64,000 bases of DNA from Chryseobacterium gleum (GCA_945897805.1 CAMDFX010000015.1:23537-87536); one strand, 5' to 3'. Numbered from the stretch's first letter, positions 1-8,190 are shown. The notes: generated from the sequence alone by a model not told the origin. Translations and numbers: made by a program.

Positions 1-396
1 GTTTTTATTGCAGTTAGAGATACTGAAAGTCAAGAAGATGCGTTAATAAAAAGATTGAATATTCACATCTTCAAAGTAGAAGAAGTGAATGCGATAGGCG
101 CAAAAGAAACAGCGATTCAAACTTTAGATAAATTAAATGATTGTGATATCATTTACATTTCATTTGACGTTGATTCAATGGATCCAGACATTACTTCTTA
201 TGGAACAGGAACGCCGGTAAAAAATGGATTATTGCCAGCACAAGTGAGTGAAATTTTCAGCACGTTGATAGAAAGTCAAAAAGTAGTGTGTATTGAATTT
301 GTTGAGGTAAATCCTTGTTTAGACGAAAAAATGAATACCATGGCAGAAACAGCTTTTGCGTTGTTAAAACCAATTGTACAGAAAATAAAATCTTAA
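1..396 (+). CDS. Arginase/agmatinase-family ureohydrolase, C-terminal part (5' truncated by window edge)
   Basis: The reading frame is open from base 1 (VFIAVRDTE...), so this is the last 131 residues of a gene that starts outside the window; the TTG at 55 is internal. The motif SFDVDSMDP is the second Mn-binding Asp cluster (DxDxxDP) of the ureohydrolase fold, and EFVEVNPCLD matches the conserved Glu-x-Asn-Pro segment near the end of the family. Such enzymes hydrolyse guanidino or formimino groups of arginine, agmatine or formimidoylglutamate in the cytoplasm. The N-terminal metal-binding His region is not visible, so the exact substrate cannot be assigned; arginase is the commonest annotation for this type in Bacteroidota. 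It lies 21 bases upstream of argS in the same direction, so the two may be cotranscribed. Confidence 0.85.
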   Translation, partial: VFIAVRDTESQEDALIKRLNIHIFKVEEVNAIGAKETAIQTLDKLNDCDIIYISFDVDSMDPDITSYGTGTPVKNGLLPAQVSEIFSTLIESQKVVCIEFVEVNPCLDEKMNTMAETAFALLKPIVQKIKS

Positions 397-417
397 AATA
401 ATTGCCAACAATATCAA

Positions 418-2313
418 ATGGAACAGCTTATAAAACAAATTATCATCACCAATTCTGAAACGCTTTTCGGACAACAAATCGAAGAAAAAACAATTCAATT
501 TCAGCAAACAAGGAAAGAGTTTGAGGGCGATTTAACTTTGGTAGTTTTTCCATTTGCCAAATTATTGAAAAAATCTCCAGATCAGGCAGCAAATCAGCTG
601 GGTGATTTTTTGAAAGAAAATTTGTCCGAAGTAGCAGCTTTTAATGTCGTTCAAGGATTTTTAAATCTTTCACTATCCACAAAGCATTGGTTAAATCAGC
701 TGGAAAACATCAATCAAAATCCCACTTTTGGCTATAAAAAACCCAATAGTAAAGCCACCAAAATGGTTGAATATTCTTCGCCAAACACGAATAAACCTTT
801 GCATTTGGGCCATTTGAGAAATAACTTCTTAGGTTATTCAGTTGCCGAAATATTGAAAGCAAATGGACATAAAGTGGTGAAAACACAGATAATTAATGAC
901 CGTGGAATTCATATTTGTAAAAGTATGCTGGCATGGGATCGATTTTCTCCATTGAATGAAAAGGGTGAAAAAGAAACACCCGAAAACACAGGTTTAAAAG
1001 GCGACAAGCTGGTTGGGAAATACTATGTTGAATTTGACAAAAACTTCAACATCGAAGCCAACGAAATTATTGCAAAATGGAATGCTGGAGATTTTTCAAA
1101 TTACAGCGAAAATATCCAAAATGAATACCTCAAATTTGAAGAAGCGAAAAATGGCAAAGATGAAAAAGCCATTGCTACATTAGATGATAAAATCAAAGAT
1201 TTAGCCAAAAATCAAACAGGAATTTTGCGTGATGTGCAAGAAATGTTGGTAAAATGGGAAGCGCGCGACCCTCAAACATATCTTTTGTGGTCAACGATGA
1301 ACAGTTGGGTTTATGATGGCTTTGAAGTGACGTACGAAAAAATGGGCGTTGACTTTGACAAATTATACTACGAATCAGAAACTTACCTTTTAGGAAAAGA
1401 TTTGGTCATTGAAGGATTGCAAAAAGGAATTTTATTCAAAAAAGAAGATGGTTCAGTTTGGATTGATTTGACAACTGACGGCTTGGATGAAAAATTATTA
1501 TTGCGTTCAGACGGTACTTCTGTTTATATGACCCAAGATTTGGGAACTGCAACTGATCGTTTTCACGATTATCCAGATTTAGAAGGAATTGTTTATACCG
1601 TTGGAAATGAGCAAGACTATCACTTCAAAGTATTGTTTTTAATTTTGAAAAAACTAGGTTATTCTTGGGCAGAAAGTTGTTTTCATTTGTCCTACGGAAT
1701 GGTTGATTTGCCTTCTGGAAAAATGAAATCTCGCGAAGGAACAGTTGTTGATGCCGATGATTTAATTGACGAAGTAATCGGAAAAGCCAAAGAAATGACT
1801 CAAGAACGTGGGCATTTGGAAGGAATGACTGAAGAAGAAAAAGAAAAACTTTTCAAATTAATAGGCTTAGGAGGTTTAAAATATTACTTATTGAAAGTTG
1901 ATCCAAAAAAACGCATGCTTTTCAATCCTGACGAATCAATAGAATTAAACGGAAATACGGGACCTTTCATTCAATATGCACATGCGAGAATTCATTCTTT
2001 GCTTTCAAAAGCTGAGGAAATTGGCGATTTTTCAAAAGCAACTTTGGGGGTAGAAGAAAAGGAAATCATTAAAATATTGGCACAATTTCCGTCAGTATTG
2101 GAAGAAGCCGGAAAAGTATACTCTCCTGCATTGATTGCAAATTACGCGTATGAATTGGTGAAAGCATTTAATCACTTTTATCAAACGGTTCCCATAAACA
2201 TTGAACCTAATTTGGCAGTGAAAAATTTAAGATTGATTGTTTGTCAAAATGTTGGTCTGGTAATCAAAAACACGATGAATTTACTAGGAATCAATGTTCC
2301 AAACAGAATGTAA
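418..2313 (+). CDS. argS: Arginyl-tRNA synthetase
   Basis: Class I synthetase that charges tRNA-Arg in the cytoplasm. The 631-residue length suits a bacterial ArgRS slightly longer than the 550-590 norm, as often in Bacteroidota. An N-terminal Arg-specific additional domain (about residues 1-110) is followed by the HIGH-type signature in SSPNTNKPLHLGHLRNN (HLGH) around residue 130. The KMSKS equivalent is KMKSREG near residue 440, and the C-terminal DALR anticodon-binding region contains GPFIQYAHARIHS and ends at LGINVPNRM. An insert around residues 180-290, rich in charged residues, separates the two catalytic signatures. The ATG at 418 gives a natural start 21 bases after the upstream stop, and a hairpin terminator follows at 2333. 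Confidence 0.97.
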   Translation: MEQLIKQIIITNSETLFGQQIEEKTIQFQQTRKEFEGDLTLVVFPFAKLLKKSPDQAANQLGDFLKENLSEVAAFNVVQGFLNLSLSTKHWLNQLENINQNPTFGYKKPNSKATKMVEYSSPNTNKPLHLGHLRNNFLGYSVAEILKANGHKVVKTQIINDRGIHICKSMLAWDRFSPLNEKGEKETPENTGLKGDKLVGKYYVEFDKNFNIEANEIIAKWNAGDFSNYSENIQNEYLKFEEAKNGKDEKAIATLDDKIKDLAKNQTGILRDVQEMLVKWEARDPQTYLLWSTMNSWVYDGFEVTYEKMGVDFDKLYYESETYLLGKDLVIEGLQKGILFKKEDGSVWIDLTTDGLDEKLLLRSDGTSVYMTQDLGTATDRFHDYPDLEGIVYTVGNEQDYHFKVLFLILKKLGYSWAESCFHLSYGMVDLPSGKMKSREGTVVDADDLIDEVIGKAKEMTQERGHLEGMTEEEKEKLFKLIGLGGLKYYLLKVDPKKRMLFNPDESIELNGNTGPFIQYAHARIHSLLSKAEEIGDFSKATLGVEEKEIIKILAQFPSVLEEAGKVYSPALIANYAYELVKAFNHFYQTVPINIEPNLAVKNLRLIVCQNVGLVIKNTMNLLGINVPNRM

Positions 2314-2332
2314 GACCAATTAGATACTTTTG

Positions 2333-2360
2333 AAGCGGGTAAATTTTACTCGCTTTTTTT
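2333..2360 (+). terminator. Rho-independent terminator after argS
   Basis: An 11-bp imperfect stem (AAGCGGGTAAA / TTTACTCGCTT, closing through a TT-rich turn) is followed by a run of T residues at 2353-2360. It sits 20 bases after the argS stop and before the convergent pseudouridine synthase gene. Confidence 0.8.
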
Positions 2361-2388
2361 ATAATTTAGATTTTTCAAAAAGGGAACT

Positions 2389-3288
2389 TTATGCAAATTT
2401 CTTTGGCAAATTGGAATCAAATCGCATAATTTCACCAGAAACTGGATGTTTGAACGACAAGACTTTGGCATGTAATCCCAATCGACCTATATGATTCAAT
2501 TTTGCACCATACTTTTTATCGCCCACAATTGGATGTTTGATGTCTTGCATGTGCACACGAATTTGATTTTTTCTCCCAGTTTCTAAATTGACTTTCAATA
2601 AAGTAGTGCCTTTTTTCCTAGAGATAACTTCATAATGAGTAATTGCTTTTTGTCCATACGTTTCATTTTGGCTAGAATGAACAATCAACGCTTTACTTTC
2701 TTTGAGATATGAAATTATTGTGTCTTTGTCTTTTTTTACATCACCCTCAACCAAAGCAACATAAGTGCGCTCGATAATATTTTCGTTCCATGATTCTTGC
2801 AATGTTTTTTTAACTTTTTCCGTTTTTGCAAAAACCAATAAACCAGAAGTATCACGGTCTAATCGATGAACAATAAAAATTCTGTTTTTTGGATTTGATT
2901 TTTGAACATGTCTTGTCAACATGGCATAGGTAGTTTTGGTACGTTCTTTTTCAGAACCCATGGTCAGCAAACCCGCTTGTTTGTTTACAACAATAATTGC
3001 TGCGTCTTCAAAAAGTATTTCGATTCCAACCAATGGTTTTTCAGCAACAATTTTTTCAGCCAAAATAGTCATTAATTGTCCTATTTTTAGTGGTGTATTG
3101 AATTGTGTTTCGACTTTACCGTCGACTGTAATTAATTTTTCTTTGAGCAAAAATTTTACATTATTTCTACTTTTCCCAGGCAAGGACTCCATGATGAAAA
3201 CCATCAAAGTGGTTGAAGATTTGACTGTAAATTTCAAATCTTTCTTTTTTGCTGGTTTCCCGGCAGTTCTTTTTTCTTTAAATTTCAT
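2389..3288 (-). CDS. RluA-family RNA pseudouridine synthase
   Basis: Converts a specific uridine to pseudouridine in rRNA or tRNA. The N-terminal third carries an S4-type RNA-binding segment (NVKFLLKEKLITVDGKV, about residues 40-75). The catalytic domain has the diagnostic HRLDRDTSGLLVFAK motif with its catalytic Asp near residue 145, followed by ETGRKNQIRVHM and HPIVGDKKYG. The 299-residue length is normal for RluA/RluD members. The N-terminus is unusually basic (KEKRTAGKPAKKKDLKF). The exact target (RluA, RluC or RluD type) cannot be told from sequence. A -7-like box lies on this strand about 25 bases upstream, so the gene is probably monocistronic. Confidence 0.92.
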   Translation of the reverse strand: MKFKEKRTAGKPAKKKDLKFTVKSSTTLMVFIMESLPGKSRNNVKFLLKEKLITVDGKVETQFNTPLKIGQLMTILAEKIVAEKPLVGIEILFEDAAIIVVNKQAGLLTMGSEKERTKTTYAMLTRHVQKSNPKNRIFIVHRLDRDTSGLLVFAKTEKVKKTLQESWNENIIERTYVALVEGDVKKDKDTIISYLKESKALIVHSSQNETYGQKAITHYEVISRKKGTTLLKVNLETGRKNQIRVHMQDIKHPIVGDKKYGAKLNHIGRLGLHAKVLSFKHPVSGEIMRFDSNLPKKFA

Positions 3289-3310
3289 TTAGGATCCTTG
3301 AGTTGGAGAG

Positions 3311-3318
3311 CAAAGATA
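3311..3318 (-). promoter_or_regulatory. Bacteroidota -7 box (TATCTTTG) for the pseudouridine synthase
   Basis: The minus strand reads TATCTTTG, an exact match to the TAnnTTTG consensus, 22 bases before the ATG at 3288. No convincing TTTG -33 box is seen 19-21 bases further upstream, so only half of the promoter is supported. Confidence 0.45.
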
Positions 3319-3376
3319 CGGTTTTTGTCTTAGAGTTGGGTTTTATTGTTTGGTTGGGGAGATGCTTTTCATTAAA

Positions 3377-3413
3377 GGTTTTTATCGGTTAGAATCGCTT
3401 ATGCAACAGTAAA
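3377..3413 (+). repeat. Dispersed repeat, copy 1
   Basis: This 37-base unit matches copy 2 (3554-3590) at 33 of 37 positions, including ...TTAGAATC...CTTA...CAGTAAA. It lies between two minus-strand genes. Copies 2 and 3 share a 22-base core exactly; copy 1 has two substitutions in that core. Confidence 0.7.
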
Positions 3414-3553
3414 CACTGATATATAAAGATATTTTCTAATTAAAAGAATCGCATTTTAACCCATTTTTCATATAAAATGTTCGAGTTCTACAGCAAAATT
3501 TTAGCTGAATCTTCGTTTTTGAAATATTGCGGTAAATCGGGATTTACGTTAAG

Positions 3554-3590
3554 GGTTTTTATCCGTTAGAATCACTTAAGCACCAGTAAA
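3554..3590 (+). repeat. Dispersed repeat, copy 2
   Basis: Direct repeat of copy 1, about 177 bases downstream. Its core at 3557-3578 is identical over 22 bases to 53789-53810, some 50 kb away. It lies just past the stop codon of the DUF4159 gene. Confidence 0.75.
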
Positions 3591-3604
3591 TTCAAATAGA
3601 AAAC

Positions 3605-4255
3605 TTACTTCAAAAAGGCATACATCATTATATTTGCACCCATTTGAAGTGCTTGTAATCTTTTCTCAGTTGCATCATTGTGCACCGCTTGATCCTCCCA
3701 ACCATCGCCCAAATCGGTTTCATAAGTATATAAGCAGACCAATCTGCCCTCCACAATAATGCCAAAGGCTTGCGAACGTTTGTCATCATGTTCATGAATT
3801 TTTGGTAATCCATTGAAATTGTATTTTTGATGAAAAATTGGATGATTACTTGGCAATTCAACTAATTCTTGATTTGGAAATACTTTTTTCAGTTCCACAC
3901 GGATAAATTCGTTCATTCCATAATTGTCATCTATGTGCAAAAAACCACCGCCTTGCAAATAAGTTCTTAGATTTTCAACCTCTGCATTTGAAAAGACAAC
4001 ATTTCCATGACCAGTCATGTGAATAAATGGATAATTGAAAATATCATTGCTTCCTGGTTCAACGTATGGTACATCTTTACTGATGTTTGTAGAGAGATTT
4101 TGATTACAAAAAGTGATTAAATTGGGTAAGGAAGTTGGATTTGCATAATAATCTCCGCCACCATTGTATTTCAAAACAGCCAGCTGATAGGTTCCTTGAC
4201 TAAAAGAAGATAGTGTGTAAGACAAACTAATTACAAACAAAACAGTTTTAAACAT
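3605..4255 (-). CDS. DUF4159 domain-containing exported protein
   Basis: The ATG at 4255 gives a clean signal peptide (MFKTVLFVISLSYTLSSFSQG) and starts 10 bases after the rsmE stop; the longer frame would need a TTG at 4273 inside rsmE. The mature 195-residue protein matches the DUF4159 family in Bacteroidota. It has a class I glutamine-amidotransferase-like fold with the segments YPFIHMTGHGNVVFS, YLQGGGFLHIDD and LPSNHPIFHQKYNF, and the family's C-terminal tail HNDATEKRLQALQMGANIMMYA. The function is unknown; related domains sit in membrane or periplasmic proteins beside MoxR/BatA-type complexes, but no such neighbours occur here. It is the last gene of a likely holA-rsmE-DUF4159 operon. 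Confidence 0.85.
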   Translation of the reverse strand: MFKTVLFVISLSYTLSSFSQGTYQLAVLKYNGGGDYYANPTSLPNLITFCNQNLSTNISKDVPYVEPGSNDIFNYPFIHMTGHGNVVFSNAEVENLRTYLQGGGFLHIDDNYGMNEFIRVELKKVFPNQELVELPSNHPIFHQKYNFNGLPKIHEHDDKRSQAFGIIVEGRLVCLYTYETDLGDGWEDQAVHNDATEKRLQALQMGANIMMYAFLK

Positions 4256-4265
4256 AGAAAAATAA

Positions 4266-4958
4266 TTAATCAATTAACAAACATTGCATGCAAGCATAAA
4301 GTCCTGCGGTTTCAGTTCTCAATCTATTTTTCCCTAAAGTTACAAAATCATATCCAACATTTTTGGCTAACTCAATTTCGTCTATCGAAAAATCGCCTTC
4401 TGGACCAATTAAAATTGGATAATTATTCTGTTGGAAAACATCGTTCAACGTTTTCTTGTCATTTTCATAACAATGCGCCAGAGCAGCAGTTGGATATTGA
4501 ATTAAAAAATCTTTAAAGGTTGTCATCAAATTCAGTTTCGGTAAGTAAGAGCGTTTTGATTGTTTCATCGCCGAAACTAATATTTTCTCCAATCTTTCTT
4601 CTTTAATGAGCTTTCTTTCACTGTTTTTACAGAGTAAAAATGTAATTTCATCAATCCCTAACTCCGTTGTTTTTTCTAAAAACCATTCAATTCGATCCAT
4701 GTTTTTAGTGGGTGCAATAGCTATGTGAATATATTTTGTCTCTTTGGATTCAAACTCATATTTCAAAATTTTCACATTGCATTTTTTTGGATGCGCATCA
4801 TCAATTTCAGCCAAATAAGTTCCTCCTGTCCCATCTAAAAGCGTTATTAAATCTCCACTTTTTAGTCTCAATACGCGACAAGCATGTTTTGACTCTTCCT
4901 CAGAAAGTGCTATTTGCTTAGCCTCTGGGTTTAATGTAGGTAAATAAAAAAGATTCAT
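4266..4958 (-). CDS. rsmE: 16S rRNA m3U1498 methyltransferase RsmE
   Basis: SPOUT-class enzyme that methylates N3 of U1498 in helix 44 of 16S rRNA in the assembled small subunit. At 230 residues it has the usual length. An N-terminal PUA-like domain (SEEESKHACRVLRLKSGD) precedes the SPOUT knot with IAPTKNMDRIEWFLEKTTELG, CKNSERKL, and the SAM-binding LIGPEGDFSIDEI and LGKNRLRTETAGLYACM. The ATG directly follows the stop of holA (TGA at 4959-4961 on this strand) with no gap, so translation is probably coupled. Confidence 0.96.
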   Translation of the reverse strand: MNLFYLPTLNPEAKQIALSEEESKHACRVLRLKSGDLITLLDGTGGTYLAEIDDAHPKKCNVKILKYEFESKETKYIHIAIAPTKNMDRIEWFLEKTTELGIDEITFLLCKNSERKLIKEERLEKILVSAMKQSKRSYLPKLNLMTTFKDFLIQYPTAALAHCYENDKKTLNDVFQQNNYPILIGPEGDFSIDEIELAKNVGYDFVTLGKNRLRTETAGLYACMQCLLID

Positions 4959-5957
4959 TCAATGCATTATTTTATAAATCAACTCTTTCATCAAATCTGC
5001 TTTAGAAAATGAATCATTATTCAATCCTTTTGATTTCAAATCGTATTCATACAAAAATGTAATATTTCTTGAAATCATTTTTGGCGGATAAATTTTGCTT
5101 GCATTGACCAACTCTTTTACCACAAAAGGATGAATTTTAAGCAATTGAACCAATGCTTCATTCGACTTATTATTTGAAAAATGAACACGCATCAACCTGA
5201 AAAACAAGTTAAATATATTGGATATTACTACCGTTAATTCGCCAGCTTTCGGATTATGTTCAAAATAATTAACAATTGTATATGCCTTATTGACATCGCG
5301 GACGGCAATGGCATTTGTCAATTCAAAAACGTTATAATCTTTTGAAATTCCAATGTTTTCATCAATATGAACCTCATTAATCGTCGTGCCCTTTTGCAGT
5401 AATAATGCTAATTTATCCAACTCATTAATAATCTTACTCAAATCATTTCCTAAATAATCTGCCAGTAAACTTGTTGCTTTGGGCGTGATAGAAAATTCTG
5501 TGGTTTTAAGATAATTGTTTATCCAATCCACTAATTGATAATCTCTGAGTTTATCAGAACCAAAAACCAATCCACTTTTAGAAATATCTTTGAATATTTT
5601 TTTCCTAGAATCGAATTTTTTTCCTTTGTACATAATTACCAGAACAGTCGTTGGCTCTGGTTTTGCACAATATTTCTCGAGCATTTCAAAATCTTTAAGG
5701 TCTTGCGCTTCTCTTATAACAACCAATCGCCTCTCAGCCATCATAGGATAACCTTTTGCTTCAGAAATAATTGATAAAACTTCGGAATCAATACCATAAA
5801 AAACCATCTGATTAAAATCTCTTTCATGGTCTTCTAATGCATTTTCAATAATTGATTTTGAAATCAAATCAATGTAATAAGGCTCTTCACCATGCAAAAG
5901 GTAAATCGGCTTAAATTGCTTATTTTTGATATCTTGAATTATCGATTTGTGATCCAT
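4959..5957 (-). CDS. holA: DNA polymerase III delta subunit
   Basis: Clamp-loader subunit that opens the beta clamp. The 332-residue protein begins with the family-typical PIYLLHGEEPYYID and continues with FYGIDSE, MMAERRLVVIREAQ, VLVIMYKGKKFDSRKKIFK and LADYLGNDLSKIINELDKLAL, and it has the delta C-terminal helical collar. As in other delta subunits no ATP-binding P-loop is present. It heads a three-gene operon with rsmE and the DUF4159 gene. On this strand TACCTTTG (5963-5970), a good -7 box, is only 5 bases before the ATG, so the leader must be extremely short. Confidence 0.95.
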   Translation of the reverse strand: MDHKSIIQDIKNKQFKPIYLLHGEEPYYIDLISKSIIENALEDHERDFNQMVFYGIDSEVLSIISEAKGYPMMAERRLVVIREAQDLKDFEMLEKYCAKPEPTTVLVIMYKGKKFDSRKKIFKDISKSGLVFGSDKLRDYQLVDWINNYLKTTEFSITPKATSLLADYLGNDLSKIINELDKLALLLQKGTTINEVHIDENIGISKDYNVFELTNAIAVRDVNKAYTIVNYFEHNPKAGELTVVISNIFNLFFRLMRVHFSNNKSNEALVQLLKIHPFVVKELVNASKIYPPKMISRNITFLYEYDLKSKGLNNDSFSKADLMKELIYKIMH

Positions 5958-6121
5958 AAATCAAAGGTAATAAACTAGAAAAAGATAGACATGCTTTTTG
6001 TAAAAAAACTTTTCAAAATCAATTACGGATCTCGTTTTTTGTTATCAAATTAAATAATTAAGAAATATACTGATTTTATTTGGCACAATTTCTGATATTT
6101 GCACTGAAAATAAAAGATAAA

Positions 6122-6754
6122 ATGAAATTTCTATTAATAGCATTCAGCATTCTTACATTTACAGTTTCTGCGCAAGATTCCAAATCTCAAGCGATTCTAG
6201 ATAAATTATCTATCAAAATGAAAGGCTTAAAATCTTTCTACATCGAATTTAGCGCCAGTGTCAAAAACTCAGCGGGAGCCAATGAGAGTGAGATCGGAAA
6301 GGGTTGGGTAAAAGGCGACAAATTTTGCGCATCTTACGGCGACAATACCATTATCTCTAACGGTTTAAAAACTTGGACGATTGTAAAGGAAGAAAAATCT
6401 GTTTATGAATCAGACGCTAGTGGTGGCGATGAGCAATCAATCAATCCTAAAAAATTGATGACCATTTGGGAAAAAGATTTTAAAAATGCTTTCGAAAAAG
6501 AAGAAACGCTAGGAGGTGAAAATGTTTCCGTAATTAAATTGGTTCCAAAAAACCCTGGAAAAGTTGATTATCACACCATCGTATTATACATCTCGAAAAC
6601 CGAAAACGAACTAAAAAAAGCGGTAATGAAAGCTAAAAATGGTACAACAATGACTTATTCATTGACAAAATTCACTTCAAACCCAACGGTAGATGATTCG
6701 AAATTTGTGTACGACGCTAAAAAATACCCAGGATACAACTTGATCAAAGATTAG
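6122..6754 (+). CDS. LolA-like outer-membrane lipoprotein carrier protein
   Basis: The ATG at 6122 gives a signal peptide (MKFLLIAFSILTFTVSAQDS); the frame is open 14 codons further upstream, but that would destroy the signal sequence. The 210-residue product has the LolA/LolB beta-sheet pattern: KLSIKMKGLKSFYIEFSAS, GKGWVKGDKFCASYGD, GLKTWTIVKEEKSVYESD and the C-terminal LYISKTENELKKAVMKAKNG. LolA ferries lipoproteins across the periplasm; Bacteroidota keep divergent paralogues without a clear LolB. Identity as the main LolA rather than a paralogue is inferred. The gene stands alone and is followed by a terminator. Confidence 0.85.
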   Translation: MKFLLIAFSILTFTVSAQDSKSQAILDKLSIKMKGLKSFYIEFSASVKNSAGANESEIGKGWVKGDKFCASYGDNTIISNGLKTWTIVKEEKSVYESDASGGDEQSINPKKLMTIWEKDFKNAFEKEETLGGENVSVIKLVPKNPGKVDYHTIVLYISKTENELKKAVMKAKNGTTMTYSLTKFTSNPTVDDSKFVYDAKKYPGYNLIKD

Positions 6755-6774
6755 AAGCTTAAACAATTTTTGTA

Positions 6775-6807
6775 AAGCCCAATTCATTATTGATTTGGGC
6801 TTTTTTT
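6775..6807 (+). terminator. Rho-independent terminator after the LolA-like gene
   Basis: AAGCCCAA pairs with TTGGGCTT around an 8-10 base loop and is followed by an unbroken T run ending at 6807, 20 bases after the stop codon. Confidence 0.85.
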
Positions 6808-6813
6808 ATTGTA

Positions 6814-7011
6814 TGCGATGCGTCTAAAGAAAAAGTTGTTAAACCTTATTCTAATGCCTTCATAAAAAAGTACAATTTAAGTGTTACTGGCGTTAAAAGA
6901 GCACTGTTTTCCTTAATGGAAAAAGACATGGTTTTCTTTCAGAGTGGACTAGAATTTCCATTCTATGAGGTGCAAGATAAGTTTTTGCGTCTTTGGTTGC
7001 AGTACAAATAA
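6814..7011 (+). pseudogene. Relic of an AAA+ ATP-binding protein: C-terminal winged-helix fragment
   Basis: The frame running into the stop at 7011 encodes KPYSNAFIKKYNLSVTGVKR, ALFSLMEKDMVFF and YEVQDKFLRLWLQY. This pattern resembles the C-terminal domain of the large family of stand-alone archaeal/bacterial ATPases (the 'ATP-binding protein' group related to DUF234), where a helix-turn-helix ends in YxVxDxFFxxWL. All of the ATPase core is missing. There is no start codon of its own: the frame begins inside the terminator of the preceding gene, as if the rest had been deleted. I infer an eroded gene from the domain likeness and the missing body. Confidence 0.6.
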
Positions 7012-7256
7012 TTATACATTTTGAATTATACATTTTGCACAATAAAATTAAAAATAAAATGCTGAAAATCAAATTATTAATTTATAATAAAACTAAATAA
7101 TTGAAATTTTATAATCAAAATTAGACTTAAAATAAAGCAAAAAACCTAATAAAATTGCACAAAAAAGGAATTTTCATGGTTTTACAAGTCGAAAAATAAA
7201 ATCATAAAACCATTTACAAATAAGATTTCGGAATCATGATTTTGTAAAACATCCAA
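7012..7256. other. AT-rich non-coding stretch
   Basis: Between the ATPase relic and the next fragment the sequence is strongly AT-rich with many stops in all frames. I see no gene, hairpin terminator or promoter in it. Confidence 0.5.
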
Positions 7257-7406
7257 ATGAAATGTATTTACCTTTCGAATAAAGAAGTGAGTGAAGACAA
7301 AGAACAAGGGGGAAAATATGCCAGTGTGCCTTTGAAAAAAGACTTGAATTGATTCTTAATTGACGAAAAAATCGGCGAACTTGGGTATAAAAAAATCGCT
7401 GACTAA
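7257..7406 (+). pseudogene. Short broken reading frame, possible gene relic of unknown family
   Basis: From an ATG at 7257 the frame reads through NKEVSEDKEQGGKYASVPL and KKDLN to a TGA at 7350, then continues in frame as FLIDEKIGELGYKKIAD to a TAA at 7404. The continuation after the stop still looks protein-like, with further DFKNLGD codons after 7406. The pattern (a beta-like 'YASVPLKKDL' followed by an amphipathic helix) loosely recalls ribbon-helix-helix type small proteins, but that is speculation. Its position directly beside the 3' end of tRNA-His suggests debris of an integrated element. Confidence 0.3.
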
Positions 7407-7430
7407 GTAGCCAACGATTTCAAAAATTTG

Positions 7431-7505
7431 GGAGACTGATGGGTCTCGAACCCACGACCTCCGGCACCACAAACCAGCGCTCTAACCAACTGAGCTACAA
7501 CCTCC
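7431..7505 (-). tRNA. tRNA-His (GUG anticodon)
   Basis: The minus strand folds into a full cloverleaf. The acceptor stem GAGGTTG pairs with CAGTCTC (with G-U pairs), followed by a D-arm GCTC...GAGC, anticodon stem CTGGT/GCCGG with loop TTGTGGT (anticodon GTG), a 5-base variable loop, and T-arm GTGGG-TTCGAGA-CCCAT. The extra G at -1 (7505) opposite discriminator C73 (7431) is the hallmark of tRNA-His and confirms the identity. CCA is not encoded. The 3' end faces the decayed segment at 6.8-7.4 kb. Confidence 0.96.
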
Positions 7506-7606
7506 ATTTTTTGCGTGTACAAATATAGTACTTTTATGCCTTTTACAAAGCACATCATAGATTTTTTTTTAATTTTAAAAAAAGAAAATCATTAATAGTA
7601 CTAAAT

Positions 7607-8110
7607 ATGACGACAAAAACAATGATTGTAAATGAATTTGAAAGAAGGCTTTTTGAAGAGTCTTACAGCAGAATTTTCAAATGTTTATCGCTTTTAAATG
7701 AAGAGTCAATCTGGTTTTCGCCCAATAATCAAATTCCATCTGTTGGAAATTTAATACTTCATCTTTGCGGTAATGCCCGCCAATGGGTTTTGTCCGGTAT
7801 TGGTGGCTCTGTAGACAATCGAAACAGAGAGCAGGAATTTGTAGTTCAAAAAAATATCAAAAAATCTGAGCTCATTTTTTTACTAGAAAACCTGAAAGTA
7901 AATCTCAAAACAACCATACTTGAAATGCCTGATTCAGCTTTAAATGAAAGAAAAATCATTCAGGGATTTGAGGAAACGGGATTTTCGATCTTAATTCATG
8001 TTATTGAACATTTTTCTTACCACACTGGCCAAATTACCACTTTGACAAAAATGATTACCAACAAACAAACAGGATATTACCATGGATTCAATCTCAATCA
8101 GTTGAATTAA
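7607..8110 (+). CDS. DinB-like (DUF1572-type) four-helix protein
   Basis: This 167-residue protein has the DinB/YfiT-like putative metalloenzyme pattern: an N-terminal helix (FERRLFEESYSRIFKCLSLL), NLILHLCGNARQWV with the first metal-binding His, and the pair HVIEHFSYHTGQI supplying the other His ligands. Family members are small cytoplasmic thiol-transferase-like or unknown enzymes; no substrate can be named. It has no link to DNA polymerase IV, which shares the DinB name and is encoded separately at 53.9 kb. The gene is monocistronic, starting 100 bases beyond the tRNA-His 5' end on the other strand. Confidence 0.8.
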   Translation: MTTKTMIVNEFERRLFEESYSRIFKCLSLLNEESIWFSPNNQIPSVGNLILHLCGNARQWVLSGIGGSVDNRNREQEFVVQKNIKKSELIFLLENLKVNLKTTILEMPDSALNERKIIQGFEETGFSILIHVIEHFSYHTGQITTLTKMITNKQTGYYHGFNLNQLN

Positions 8111-8182
8111 AATAATTAGTTTCACAGTTAATATTGTTGAAAATTAGGATTGATATAATTCAAACTAAAATCAATATTCCGC

Positions 8183-8190
8183 TATCTTTG
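8183..8190 (+). promoter_or_regulatory. -7 box (TATCTTTG) upstream of the Gfo/Idh oxidoreductase
   Basis: Exact match to TAnnTTTG, 16 bases before the ATG at 8207. A correctly spaced TTTG -33 box is not obvious. Confidence 0.4.

Larger units (their letters stand above)
3289..3604. other. 316-base intergenic region with two copies of a dispersed repeat
   Basis: No coding frame is supported here. Apart from the -7 box at 3311, it holds two direct copies of a 37-base repeat (3377-3413 and 3554-3590) and a small perfect inverted repeat, GTAAATC-GG-GATTTAC, at 3532-3547 just before the second copy. The rest is AT-rich without visible structure. Confidence 0.6.

Noticed and set aside
2936..3292. 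Open frame on the plus strand within the pseudouridine synthase gene
   Set aside because: It is antisense to a clear RluA-family gene and its translation has no domain likeness.
3532..3547. Inverted repeat GTAAATC-GG-GATTTAC as terminator or regulator
   Set aside because: A 2-base loop cannot form an RNA hairpin, there is no T run, and no gene depends on it.
7012..7256. Search for a CRISPR array or small RNA in the AT-rich gap beside tRNA-His
   Set aside because: No regularly spaced repeats and no stable hairpin with a T tail were visible.
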